Below, in pieces: positions 26,054 to 34,545 of a stretch of DNA of 64,000 nt. The stretch comes from Chloracidobacterium sp. GTDB lineage: Bacteria; Acidobacteriota; Blastocatellia; Pyrinomonadales; Pyrinomonadaceae. The stretch spans positions 1,920,501-1,984,500 of the forward strand of contig JADJWP010000002.1 of assembly GCA_016716305.1 (NCBI GenBank). Reading direction: 5' to 3'. The stretch's first letter is position 1, and each line of letters starts with the position of its first letter. Under the pieces are notes generated by a model that saw only the letters and a program-made list of their open reading frames with translations, was not told the DNA's origin and did no database searches. Both the position numbers and the translations under genes were made by a program.

Positions 26054-28330
26054 ATGAAAGGACTTCTCATTTTTTTGGTGACCATTCTCGCTTTCGCAGC
26101 CTCGGTTCCTGCAGCCGATGGCGACATCAACGTGATCCCGAGGCCTATATCACTGGAATACGGCACCGGCTACTTTACGTTTTCGGGTTCCACGGTGATC
26201 GTCGCGACCGACAAGCACGGCCGCGAGATGGCCGGTTTGCTGAACGACTTTCTCGACAAGAATTACGGCTACAAGCTGAAGGTCATGAGCAGGCGGCCCG
26301 AGCGTAACATGGTCGTCTTTGAGAGTGTGGCGAACAGCGCGCCGGAGAAGGAAGATTACGAGTTACAGATCGACCCGACGGCAGTAAGGATCACGGGAAA
26401 CAGCCGCGGAATGTTCTACGGGCTGCAGTCGTTCTTACAGATCTTGCCCGTGTCTATGAAAGACAGCGTCGATCTGCCGTATGCAGCGATCGGCGACCGC
26501 CCGCGTTTCCGCTACCGCGGAATGCACCTCGATGTAGCCCGTCATTTCATGCCGGTGTCCTTCGTCAAGAAGTTCATTGATCAGATGTCTCGTTACAAGT
26601 TCAACTATTTTCACTGGCATTTGACCGAGGATCAGGGCTGGCGGATCGAGATCAAGAAATACCCGCGGCTGACAGAGATCGGGTCGAAACGGCCTGAGAC
26701 GATGAAGGAGCGTAACTTTGCTCCGTACATCGGCGACGGCATTCCGCATGGCGGTTTCTATACACAGGACGAGATCAAGGAGGTTGTTGCATTTGCAAAG
26801 GCCCGGCGTATCACGGTGATACCCGAGATCGAGCTTCCGGGACACGCCTCGGCGGCGTTGGCCGCATATCCGCAATTCGGCTGCAAGACCGACTACCAGT
26901 ACAAAGTGCAGACGACGTGGGGCATTTTCAAGGAGGTCTTTTGCCCGACCGAAGAGACGTTCAAATTCCTTGAAGACGTTCTCGACGAGACGATAAAGCT
27001 CTTCCCCGATTCACCCTACATCCACATTGGCGGCGACGAGGTGTTGAAAGACCACTGGAAGGAATCGGCGTACGTGCAGGAACTCAAGAAACGCGAAAAT
27101 CTGAAAGACGAACACGAGGTGCAGAGCTATTTCATCCGCCGGATCGAGAAATTCATCAATTCGAAGGGCAAGAAGATCATCGGCTGGGACGAGATACTCG
27201 AAGGCGGCCTGGCTCCTAATGCTACTGTCATGTCGTGGCGCGGGATGAAAGGCGGGATCGAGGCGGCCAAGTCAAAACACGATGTGATCATGACGCCGAC
27301 CGACCATGTCTATTTCGATTACGGACAGGGCGACCCTGCGTACGAACCGCTTAACATCGGAAGTTACGTTCCGCTTGAAAAGGTCTACTCGTTCGAACCG
27401 GTTCCACCCGACCTCACCGCTGACGAGGCAAAATACGTCATCGGCGGCCAGGCGAATCTTTGGACCGAATATATGAAGACGCCCTCGCACGTCGAATATA
27501 TGGCGTTTCCGCGGATGCTTGCCCTTGCCGAAGTTCTTTGGACACCGACGAACGAAAGAAGTTTTACCGATTTCCGGCGGCGGATGTTCTCCGAGCTTCC
27601 ACGGCTCGACAAATTTCAGGTAAATTACCGCATTCCCGAACCTGACGGATTGCAGAATGTCGTGACGGATGACGATGGCACCTCGATAGTGCTGCGTCCG
27701 GCTGAAGGAACGACGGTGCATTACACCACGGACGGCAGCGAACCCGACACCACTTCGCCGGTCTATCGGATCCCCATTACGATGTGGGTCAAGAAGGGTG
27801 AGACCGCAACTCTGAAGACGATAGTCGTGAATGCGGCGGGCCGCAAAAGTGTGGTTTATGCGGCGACGATAGTCAACGGCCGTATGCTCGAACCTGTGAC
27901 GCTGACTGAAAGCAAGCCGGGCGTAAATTACGAAATGGTAGTTCCGAGCACTGATCGTGTCGAAGCCCCGCTCTCGCTTAAAGGTGAGACGCGTTCGGTT
28001 CAGCTGAATCAGTTCGCTCAGCGCATAGATCTAAAACGCCCGTTCTCGATACAGTATGATGGCTATTTTCGTGCTCCGGCTGACGGCGTCTATGAGTTTC
28101 AAGTCGATTCTACGTGGGATACGACGGTCATGTTCGGCGGCGAGATGTTGATCGACGATGCCGGAACGAAGGACCGAAAGGTCCGCTCGGCCATCGTGCC
28201 GCTCAAGGCTGGTCTTCACAAGATATCGCTCCGCTATAACCACCGCGGCGGCGAATCGACGTTTCGCTTCCGATGGGGCATAAAGGGCCGCGGACTGACG
28301 CAGGCATGGGGCGGCGAATTCGTTCATTAG
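26054..28330 (+). CDS. Exported beta-N-acetylhexosaminidase (GH20) with PA14 domain
   Basis: 758 residues from the ATG at 26054, which begins a signal peptide (MKGLLIFLVTILAFAASVPA); an upstream GTG would add 26 residues ahead of it. Order: GH20 N-terminal domain (~25-145), GH20 barrel (~150-500) with the catalytic pair Asp328-Glu329 in HIGGDEV, a CHB_HEX_C-like segment (~555-630; VHYTTDGSEPDTTSPVY), then a PA14-like carbohydrate-binding domain (~650-755; YDGYFRAPADGVYEFQVDS). It should release terminal GlcNAc/GalNAc outside the cytoplasm by substrate-assisted retention. Its stop overlaps the convergent XRE gene by a few bases. The same CHB_HEX_C-like segment recurs in the GH92 enzyme nearby. 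Confidence 0.94.
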   Translation: MKGLLIFLVTILAFAASVPAADGDINVIPRPISLEYGTGYFTFSGSTVIVATDKHGREMAGLLNDFLDKNYGYKLKVMSRRPERNMVVFESVANSAPEKEDYELQIDPTAVRITGNSRGMFYGLQSFLQILPVSMKDSVDLPYAAIGDRPRFRYRGMHLDVARHFMPVSFVKKFIDQMSRYKFNYFHWHLTEDQGWRIEIKKYPRLTEIGSKRPETMKERNFAPYIGDGIPHGGFYTQDEIKEVVAFAKARRITVIPEIELPGHASAALAAYPQFGCKTDYQYKVQTTWGIFKEVFCPTEETFKFLEDVLDETIKLFPDSPYIHIGGDEVLKDHWKESAYVQELKKRENLKDEHEVQSYFIRRIEKFINSKGKKIIGWDEILEGGLAPNATVMSWRGMKGGIEAAKSKHDVIMTPTDHVYFDYGQGDPAYEPLNIGSYVPLEKVYSFEPVPPDLTADEAKYVIGGQANLWTEYMKTPSHVEYMAFPRMLALAEVLWTPTNERSFTDFRRRMFSELPRLDKFQVNYRIPEPDGLQNVVTDDDGTSIVLRPAEGTTVHYTTDGSEPDTTSPVYRIPITMWVKKGETATLKTIVVNAAGRKSVVYAATIVNGRMLEPVTLTESKPGVNYEMVVPSTDRVEAPLSLKGETRSVQLNQFAQRIDLKRPFSIQYDGYFRAPADGVYEFQVDSTWDTTVMFGGEMLIDDAGTKDRKVRSAIVPLKAGLHKISLRYNHRGGESTFRFRWGIKGRGLTQAWGGEFVH

Positions 28331-28527
28331 GCCTCGACCCCGGGATCGAATATTTCCTCGATCGTCCGGCCGAATAGCCGGGCGATCTTGAATGCGAGCG
28401 TAAGGCTCGGCTCGTATTTGCCGGTCTCGATAGCGTTAATGGTCTGCCGCGACACGCCTAGCTGCTCGGCCAGATCGCCCTGCGACCATTCCCGCTCGGC
28501 GCGCAGCACGCGTAGGCTCGATCTCAT
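28327..28527 (-). CDS. Small XRE-family transcriptional regulator
   Basis: 66 residues. The ATG at 28527 overlaps the stop of the preceding membrane-protein gene (ATGA) and has a near-perfect GGAGG nine bases upstream, which settles the start. The whole protein is one Cro/C1-type helix-turn-helix: LRAEREWSQGDLAEQLGVSR, QTINAIETGKYEPSLTLAFK, then GRTIEEIFDP. This is the compact 'YgzD-like' type usually paired with a membrane protein. It is likely to bind the three 20-bp palindromes at 28939-29014 upstream of its own operon. Confidence 0.92.
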   Translation of the reverse strand: MRSSLRVLRAEREWSQGDLAEQLGVSRQTINAIETGKYEPSLTLAFKIARLFGRTIEEIFDPGVEA

Positions 28528-28916
28528 TTGTACTTCCTCCACGCGAGGGCGAGCCCTGCGAAATAGAACAACGGCAAGAACGACCAGACGTGGCGATAAC
28601 TCCAGTCCTCTGGTGACAGCGGGATGGCGAGCTGAAGTAGGCCGAGGACCATAAGAAGCAGTATCGCCATCGGGAAAGCGAATGCCAACGCCTCCATCTG
28701 GATCTTTCGCTCCATCTCATCCAATTGGCCAATATTCGTGATCCATAGCCAAAGGAACGCAGCGAACGGGATCGCAGGGATCAGGGCAACGACAATGCGA
28801 GCCGTTGAGCTGAGATCGGCCGTCTCAAGCACCCCACGGGATACGAAATATGTCAGTATCCAAACGACCGCAACCGAGATTACGAACCAGCCTCTATTGA
28901 TCAATCTGTCTTTCAC
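28524..28916 (-). CDS. Four-helix membrane protein paired with XRE regulator (DUF2178-like)
   Basis: 130 residues. The start is taken as GTG 28914-28916 because GGAGGAAAAACGAA directly precedes it; an ATG 14 codons upstream would place the ribosome site inside the gene and one operator over it. Four hydrophobic segments (~8-26, 38-56, 78-98, 108-125) surround a conserved-looking cytoplasmic turn LDEMERKIQMEALAF. Such proteins are regularly co-transcribed with tiny XRE regulators; they may sense the membrane or a ligand and control the regulator. Translation is coupled to the downstream XRE gene. Confidence 0.85.
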   Translation of the reverse strand: MKDRLINRGWFVISVAVVWILTYFVSRGVLETADLSSTARIVVALIPAIPFAAFLWLWITNIGQLDEMERKIQMEALAFAFPMAILLLMVLGLLQLAIPLSPEDWSYRHVWSFLPLFYFAGLALAWRKYK

Positions 28917-28938
28917 TTCGTTTTTCCTCCGTAGTTGA

Positions 28939-29014
28939 ATGTAAAGCATGCTTGACATGCTCGACCAACTGTAATGTAAAGTATGCTTTACATTATGTCA
29001 AGCATTTTTTACAT
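28939..29014. promoter_or_regulatory. Three copies of a 20-bp palindromic operator
   Basis: Site A, 28939-28958, reads ATGTAAAGCATGCTTGACAT. Site B, 28974-28993, reads ATGTAAAGTATGCTTTACAT and its dyad extends two further bases each side. Site C, 28995-29014, reads ATGTCAAGCATTTTTTACAT. All fit ATGTMAAG-N4-YTTKACAT or a one-base variant. Starts are 35 and 21 bp apart, so B and C lie on the same helix face. Site A lies just upstream of the ribosome site of the membrane-protein/XRE pair, and site C 50 bp before the GH92 start, so a regulator bound here could act on both directions. The XRE protein is the obvious candidate. Confidence 0.8.
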
Positions 29015-29052
29015 ATGCTTATCTGATCGGGTCAAGTAAGGGATCTTCAGCT

Positions 29053-29058
29053 TATAAT
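29053..29058 (+). promoter_or_regulatory. -10 box (TATAAT) six bases before the GH92 start
   Basis: A perfect TATAAT ends at 29058 and the ATG begins at 29065, so transcription from it would start at or next to the ATG and give a leaderless mRNA. The -35 region (around 29030) is weak, which would fit dependence on an activator or on relief of the adjacent operators. Confidence 0.5.
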
Positions 29059-29064
29059 CGAATA

Positions 29065-32000
29065 ATGTTGTATCGAGCGATTTTGTTTTCGATCTTGCTG
29101 GGATTGGTTGCGTACACGGAAGCGCAGACAAAACCGACTGACCTCACCCGTTGGGTAAATCCGTTCATCGGCACCGGCGGGCACGGGCATACGTTTCCCG
29201 GGGCGACGATGCCGTTTGGCATGGTCCAACTCTCACCCGACACGCGCATCGACAATTGGGACGGCTCCAGCGGCTACCACTACTCCGATGACATCATCTA
29301 CGGCTTCTCGCACACTCACCTGAGCGGAACGGGCATTCCGGATGGGGCGGACATCTTGTTTATGCCCACTGTCGGTGAACCGCAATTCTTTGCGAAAGAA
29401 GGGGAGAAGTCAGTTAATGGTTACGCGTCAAAGTTCTCGCATGCGAACGAGAAAGCTGAGCCAGGCTATTACGCCGTCAAGCTCGATGACGACGGAATTC
29501 TCGCTGAGTTGACGGCAACGAAACGGGTCGGGTTTCACCGATACTCATTCTCCACGAAGGGTGAGAAACAGATCGTCTTGGATCTTGGGTGGCGCGATCA
29601 AACAGTTCATTCGGATCTATTTTGGGATGGCACTAATCGAATTGAGGGCTCCCGGGAATCAACTTCGTGGGCAAAGAAGCAAAAGGTCTATTTTGTTGCT
29701 GAATTCTCTAGGCCGTTCGAAACAATGGTCACGACATCCGATGCGACCGAGAAGCCCGAAAAGGTCGATGTCCGTGAAATCAGGCGCGGAGGTAATATGG
29801 GGGTGTCGGGAAATGGCGGTACCGTCGTATCGTTCGGATTCCCGAAGAGCCTAGTCGGACCGGTCCTTCTGAAGGTCGCCATCTCCTACGTCTCCATCGA
29901 TGGAGCGCGGAAGAATCTCGAAGCCGAGTTGCCGCACTGGGATTTCGACAAGGTCCGGGCGGACGCCAAGTCGGCGTGGAACAAGGAGCTGAGCAAGATC
30001 GAGGTCTCCGGCGGGACGGACGAGCAGACGACGAATTTCTACACGGCGCTGTATCACACGATGATCCATCCGAACGTCTTCAACGACGTTGATGGCAAGT
30101 ATCTCGGTCACGACCGGAAAATTCATCAGCTTCCGGGTTATTCAGTGCAGAAGCCCGCGCGTAAGCAAGGGCGTAACGGTCAAGTTGGAAGTTACGCCCT
30201 TCCTAACGGTCGGGCCTCCGCATCTGACCACTACACCGTCTTCTCTCTCTGGGACACGTTCCGTGCGACGCATCCTCTTTATACGATCATCGACCAGAAA
30301 CGCACGGTCGATTACATCAATTCGTTCATACGCATTTATGAACAAGGCGGGCGGCTGCCGGTGTGGGAGTTGTGGGGCGAAGAGACGGACACGATGATCG
30401 GGTATCACTCGGTGAGCGTGATCGCCGATGCGATGGCGAAGGGAATCAAGGGCTTCGATTACGAAAAAGCCTACGCCGCCGCGAAGCACTCCGCCGAGCT
30501 CGATCACCACGGCCTCGCCGCGTACAAGAAACGCGGATATGTATCGGGCGAGGACGATAACGAATCGGTCTCGAAGACGCTGGAGTACGCCTATAACGAT
30601 TGGTGCCTGATGAAGATGGGCAGCCTGCTCTTCAACCTCCGGTCGCTCAACAAAGCCGGTTCAGGGCCAAATGATGCCGAGTATCTTAAAGCATTGAGCG
30701 AAGACATCGACAAATACCGACGACGGTCGGGCAATTTCGAAAATTTGTTCGATCACGAAACGAAGTTTTTTCGTCCGAAGCGAAATGGCGGCTTCATCAA
30801 GCCGTTCGCACCGCAGGAGGTGACGTTCCACTTCACCGAAGGAAATTCGTGGCAATACTCGTTCTTTGTTCCGCATGATGTTTCGCGGCTAATGCAGCTT
30901 ATGGGCGGTGAGAAACAGTTCGTTGAAAAACTCGACGAGCTTTTCACGACCGACGCTAAATTATCAGGCCGCGAACAGCCTGACATCACCGGCCTGATGG
31001 GCCAGTATGCCCACGGCAACGAGCCGTCGCACCACATCGCCTATCTTTACAATTACGCAGGCGCTCCGTCGAAGACGCAGGAGCGCGTGCGGCGGATAAT
31101 GGACGAATTTTACAAGCCGACGCCCGACGGGCTGATCGGCAACGAGGATTGCGGGCAGATGTCGGCGTGGTACGTCCTGAGTGCGGCAGGGTTTTACCCG
31201 GTGGCACCTGGGCAAGAGACTTACGATCTTGGGAGCCCGATCTTCAAGCAGGTGACATTCGATCTGGAAAACGGCAAGAAATTCATTGTACGTGCGCCGC
31301 AGGTTTCGCCCTCGAACTTTTACATCAAGTCGGCCAAGTTGAACGGCAAGCCGCTCGATGCAACCTACATCACCCATTTCGACATAGCCCGCGGAAGCGT
31401 GCTCGAGATCGAGATGAGCGATCAGCCGCACGACAAGGCGTTCAGCATTTACTCGCCATCGAGCGTTTACCGCGATCAGGCCGCCGTTCCCGTGATCGAC
31501 GGCGAACGGGTATTCGCGTCGCGAACTTCGATCACGCTCAAGGCGGATGGCAGCAATTCCCGTATCCATTACACGCTCGACGGCAGTGAACCTTCCGCTT
31601 CGTCTCCGGTCTACAACGGCCCGATCGAGATCGACCGAACCACTGCCGTCAAAGCGTTCGTTGTGCGAGCTAATACGCGTTCCCTTGTCGCCGAGGCCGT
31701 GTTTGCCAAACGACCGAACGATTGGACCGTCAAGCTCGAGTCCGAATTCAACAGCCAGTATCCGGGCAGCAGTTACGACGCGATCATTGACGGGCTTCGC
31801 GGAAATCACAATTTCGCGGCGGGCGAATGGCAGGGTTTCTGGGGCAAGACGTTCGAGGCTGTCATCGACCTGCAGCGTGAAACCGAGATCCGCGAGGTTG
31901 GCGGCAGCTTTCTGCAATCGGCCCGATCATGGATCTGGATGCCGGACCGGCTTGTGTTTGAGGTTTCGAACGACGGGACGAACTTCACGTCTATTGCCGA

Positions 32001-32184
32001 TTGGAAGCCGGGATTCCCGCAAACCGAGATGAACGGCACACCAAAGGAATTCCTAAAAGCGGTCACGCCCGTCAAGGCCCGCTACGTCCGCGTCCGCGCC
32101 CACAACTTCGGCAAGATCCCGTCCTGGCACCCCGGAGCCGGGGGCGACCCGTGGATATTCATCGATGAAGTATTTATAAAGTGA
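29065..32184 (+). CDS. Exported GH92 alpha-mannosidase with CHB_HEX_C and discoidin-like domains
   Basis: 1039 residues, signal peptide ~1-20. The GH92 N-terminal beta domain starts at WVNPFIGTGGHGHTFPGATM; the barrel has YTVFSLWDTFRATHP, PVWELWGEETDTMIGYH (acid Glu region) and IGNEDCGQMSAWYVLSAAG (general-base Asp region). A CHB_HEX_C-like segment follows (~830-885; IHYTLDGSEPSASSPVY), then an F5/8-type C (discoidin) domain to the end. GH92 enzymes remove alpha-mannose from high-mannose glycans by inversion with calcium. About 28 extra residues (~360-387) sit directly before YTVFSLWD and are encoded by a palindromic repeat inserted in frame. Likely periplasmic or surface-exposed and working with the GH20 enzyme. 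Confidence 0.94.
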   Translation: MLYRAILFSILLGLVAYTEAQTKPTDLTRWVNPFIGTGGHGHTFPGATMPFGMVQLSPDTRIDNWDGSSGYHYSDDIIYGFSHTHLSGTGIPDGADILFMPTVGEPQFFAKEGEKSVNGYASKFSHANEKAEPGYYAVKLDDDGILAELTATKRVGFHRYSFSTKGEKQIVLDLGWRDQTVHSDLFWDGTNRIEGSRESTSWAKKQKVYFVAEFSRPFETMVTTSDATEKPEKVDVREIRRGGNMGVSGNGGTVVSFGFPKSLVGPVLLKVAISYVSIDGARKNLEAELPHWDFDKVRADAKSAWNKELSKIEVSGGTDEQTTNFYTALYHTMIHPNVFNDVDGKYLGHDRKIHQLPGYSVQKPARKQGRNGQVGSYALPNGRASASDHYTVFSLWDTFRATHPLYTIIDQKRTVDYINSFIRIYEQGGRLPVWELWGEETDTMIGYHSVSVIADAMAKGIKGFDYEKAYAAAKHSAELDHHGLAAYKKRGYVSGEDDNESVSKTLEYAYNDWCLMKMGSLLFNLRSLNKAGSGPNDAEYLKALSEDIDKYRRRSGNFENLFDHETKFFRPKRNGGFIKPFAPQEVTFHFTEGNSWQYSFFVPHDVSRLMQLMGGEKQFVEKLDELFTTDAKLSGREQPDITGLMGQYAHGNEPSHHIAYLYNYAGAPSKTQERVRRIMDEFYKPTPDGLIGNEDCGQMSAWYVLSAAGFYPVAPGQETYDLGSPIFKQVTFDLENGKKFIVRAPQVSPSNFYIKSAKLNGKPLDATYITHFDIARGSVLEIEMSDQPHDKAFSIYSPSSVYRDQAAVPVIDGERVFASRTSITLKADGSNSRIHYTLDGSEPSASSPVYNGPIEIDRTTAVKAFVVRANTRSLVAEAVFAKRPNDWTVKLESEFNSQYPGSSYDAIIDGLRGNHNFAAGEWQGFWGKTFEAVIDLQRETEIREVGGSFLQSARSWIWMPDRLVFEVSNDGTNFTSIADWKPGFPQTEMNGTPKEFLKAVTPVKARYVRVRAHNFGKIPSWHPGAGGDPWIFIDEVFIK
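30147..30223. repeat. REP-like palindromic repeat inserted in frame in the GH92 gene
   Basis: Left arm 30151-30177 and right arm 30191-30217 are inverted copies over ~26 bp with a few mismatches; the inner nine bases (GGGCGTAAC / GTTACGCCC) pair perfectly around a 13-nt loop. It starts with GCAGAAGCCCGCGCGTAAGC, which looks like the extragenic palindromes scattered through many bacterial genomes. Here it is read through in frame, adding ~28 residues rich in Lys, Arg, Gly and Ser, with no stop. Confidence 0.7.
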
Positions 32185-32239
32185 CGTCAGCGTGTCAATG
32201 GCTTCTCAAGCGGTCGGGATTCTGACTTGTTGTTATTTG

Positions 32240-33055
32240 CTATTGTTCCTTGCCTTCGTAGATGTCCTTTTTTGCAAATCCTGACCTTTTCACCTTTCGC
32301 AGTACGGTACGGACGTCGCTGTCGACCTTGGTCAGCATCCGGCGAAATTTCTGTTCGGGACGCGCCATGAAATACGTGACGTGGGTCGTCTCGTAGCCAT
32401 TTGGCGAATTGGGCGAGAAGTAATAGTTTGAAACGCAACGCCGAATTCCGTCGGTTCTGACCTCATTGACCGAATGCCACGACTTATCGTTGGTTGACAT
32501 TAGAACGAGGCGATTGAACAAGCTCGGTATCTCGACCGAGTGTTTCACGTCCTCGTCCCAGAGTTCGAGATTTCCGCCATTCTCAGTCTTCCAATCCGGA
32601 GTAACGTAATACAGAAGATTAAGTACGCGATAGTTCTTCTGCTCGCCGTCGTGCGAATTGTCCAAATGCGGATTGAGGAAGTGTCCCGGAGCCATTGCGC
32701 TGATCCCGCCTGCGTAAAGGTGCGGGTCGCCGACAGCGTCCTTGATACCGGTGATCTCGGCGACCTTTGCGACGACCCTTTTGTCCTGAAACGCAAAGGT
32801 GATGTCGGTGATGATCGGGTCAAACTTCTCGAGCGATTTCGATGTGTATTTTTTCTCGCGAAAGCTGTCGAGCAGACGCATTGCTGCCGGCGCAGGGAAC
32901 GCCGCCGCGATCTTGTTCGCCATCTCATCGGGCAGGAGGCCGTCGATCGCACAAAACCGCGTGTTTATGCCCTTATCCGCGGCAAAATCAGCGGCGATCG
33001 CCTCGCTATCACGCTCAAGCCTGTCGATTATCAGTTCTACGAATCGTTCCCTCAT
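32240..33055 (-). CDS. 2-oxoglutarate/Fe(II)-dependent oxygenase
   Basis: 271 residues. The Fe(II) triad is readable: HLDNSHDG gives the HxD motif, KSWHSVNEV the distal His, and the Arg of GIRRCVSNYYF ten residues later the 2-oxoglutarate contact. The overall layout (LLYYVTPDWKTENGGNLELW) is that of prolyl-4-hydroxylase-like proteins (2OG-FeII_Oxy_3/4). Many such bacterial enzymes hydroxylate amino acid residues or small molecules. The last ~50 residues are basic and may bind nucleic acid or ribosomes. It converges on the GH92 gene; the target is unknown. Confidence 0.9.
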   Translation of the reverse strand: MRERFVELIIDRLERDSEAIAADFAADKGINTRFCAIDGLLPDEMANKIAAAFPAPAAMRLLDSFREKKYTSKSLEKFDPIITDITFAFQDKRVVAKVAEITGIKDAVGDPHLYAGGISAMAPGHFLNPHLDNSHDGEQKNYRVLNLLYYVTPDWKTENGGNLELWDEDVKHSVEIPSLFNRLVLMSTNDKSWHSVNEVRTDGIRRCVSNYYFSPNSPNGYETTHVTYFMARPEQKFRRMLTKVDSDVRTVLRKVKRSGFAKKDIYEGKEQ

Positions 33056-33223
33056 CTGTATCTAGATTTTCGGCCTAACCGTATAGGAAATCAATACGTC
33101 GCAACAAAAAATGACCATTCGCCGACCCGATGCATCTTAGATATTGCCGCGCTGGCCACCGTGTTTGCGGGTGCGGTCACTAACAAATGAATCGAAACGT
33201 AGCATTCGGTCTCGTATCTTATT

Positions 33224-34483
33224 ATGAACAGGCGATATTTTATCAAAACTAGCGGCGTCGGTCTGGCAAGCTTCGGCCTGATGGCGGCGGCGCCTGAATT
33301 CCTCCATCAATTTGCGGCAGCGCAATCGGCAAGCCAGTCGTACGGCAGAAAGAAAGTGCTTGTGACCATTTTCCAGCGCGGTGCTGTCGATGGCCTCAAC
33401 ATGATCGTCCCGTTCGGCGACGACAACTATTACTCTCTGCGGCGAACTATCGCTGTTCCGGCCCCGGGCAAGGCAGACGGAGCGATCGATCTGGATGGCC
33501 ATTTCGGACTGCATCCGGCAATGTCGTCGCTGCAGAACCTCTGGCGGTCCGGACAACTTGCGGTGATCAATTCGACCGGCTCGCCCGACAACACGCGCTC
33601 GCATTTTGACGCTCAGGACTATATGGAATCAGGAACGCCCGGATACAAAGGCACGCGCGACGGATGGCTGAACAGAGCACTGCAGACGACCGCCGGCAAG
33701 GCCGATTCGCCTTTCCGTGCAGTTTCAATGACCCAGCAGCTTCCGCGTTCGCTTTATGGCAAGTCGCCTTCGATCGCGATGACAAATCTTTCGGATTTCA
33801 CCATCAAGGCCGGATCGTACACTGCCGATCTCAAAAGCGGATTTGAAGGCGTTTATCAGCAGAATCTAAAGGACGGCCTTGGTGAAACAGGCAAAGAGAC
33901 CTTTGAGGCCGTCAACTATCTTAAGCGTGTCGATCCTGCGAAATTCAAACCCGAGAATGGCGCTGTCTACCCGCAAACGCCGCTCGGCAGATCGCTCATG
34001 CAGATCGCTCAACTCATCAAGGCCGGGGTCGGGCTCGAGGTAGCGTTCGCCGAGGCCGGCGGCTGGGATACGCACGTCAATCAGGGCGGGGCCCGCGGTC
34101 AGCTAGCTAATCTGCTTCGCGATTTCGCAAATTCGATCTCGGCATTTGCGACCGATCTTGGCAAGCGAATGGACGATGTTGTTCTACTGACGATGTCGGA
34201 ATTTGGAAGGACGGCGAGGGAAAACGGCTCACGCGGGACCGATCACGGCCATGGCAATGCAATGCTCGTACTTGGCAACTCGGTCAAGGGCAAAAAGGTT
34301 TACGGTGACTGGAAAGGGCTGAAGAACGATCAATTGAACGAAGGACGCGATCTGGCGGTAACGACCGATTTCCGTGACGTTTTCGCCGAGATCGCAAAGA
34401 CCCACCTCGGGACCAAAGATCTAAATGCTCTGTTTCCGCGTTTCGCGGCCGAGCATTCGCGATTCCGCGGTTTCTTGAGTTAG
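33224..34483 (+). CDS. DUF1501 family Tat-exported protein
   Basis: 419 residues. It opens with a twin-arginine signal (MNRRYFIKTSGVGLASFGLM) ending around FAAAQS. The body is the alkaline-phosphatase/sulfatase-like DUF1501 domain: VTIFQRGAVDGLNMIVPFGD, LHPAMSSLQNLWRSGQLAVI, SRSHFDAQDYMESG-like SHFDAQD, and TMSEFGRTARENGSRGTDHG with the conserved Asp-His. DUF1501 genes are usually followed by a DUF1800 partner; none is here. A TATCTT -10-like box ends a few bases before the ATG. A bidirectional terminator follows at 34507-34532. The function of the family is unknown. Confidence 0.92.
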   Translation: MNRRYFIKTSGVGLASFGLMAAAPEFLHQFAAAQSASQSYGRKKVLVTIFQRGAVDGLNMIVPFGDDNYYSLRRTIAVPAPGKADGAIDLDGHFGLHPAMSSLQNLWRSGQLAVINSTGSPDNTRSHFDAQDYMESGTPGYKGTRDGWLNRALQTTAGKADSPFRAVSMTQQLPRSLYGKSPSIAMTNLSDFTIKAGSYTADLKSGFEGVYQQNLKDGLGETGKETFEAVNYLKRVDPAKFKPENGAVYPQTPLGRSLMQIAQLIKAGVGLEVAFAEAGGWDTHVNQGGARGQLANLLRDFANSISAFATDLGKRMDDVVLLTMSEFGRTARENGSRGTDHGHGNAMLVLGNSVKGKKVYGDWKGLKNDQLNEGRDLAVTTDFRDVFAEIAKTHLGTKDLNALFPRFAAEHSRFRGFLS

Positions 34484-34506
34484 ACCGCGTCACGATCGCG
34501 TTGCAA

Positions 34507-34532
34507 AAGGCCGCCCGACTTCGAGCGGCCTT
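34507..34532. terminator. Bidirectional hairpin terminator
   Basis: Perfect 8-bp stem AAGGCCGC/GCGGCCTT around a 10-base loop, followed by CTTTCTT on the plus strand and TTTTGC on the minus strand. It lies between the convergent DUF1501 and DUF4157 genes and can serve both. Confidence 0.8.
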
Positions 34533-34545
34533 CTTTCTTACCCGT

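Noticed and set aside
32540..33190. Long plus-strand frame (216 aa) opposite the 2OG oxygenase gene
   Set aside because: It lies antisense to a gene with a full Fe(II)/2-oxoglutarate motif set, has no recognisable domain and no ribosome site.
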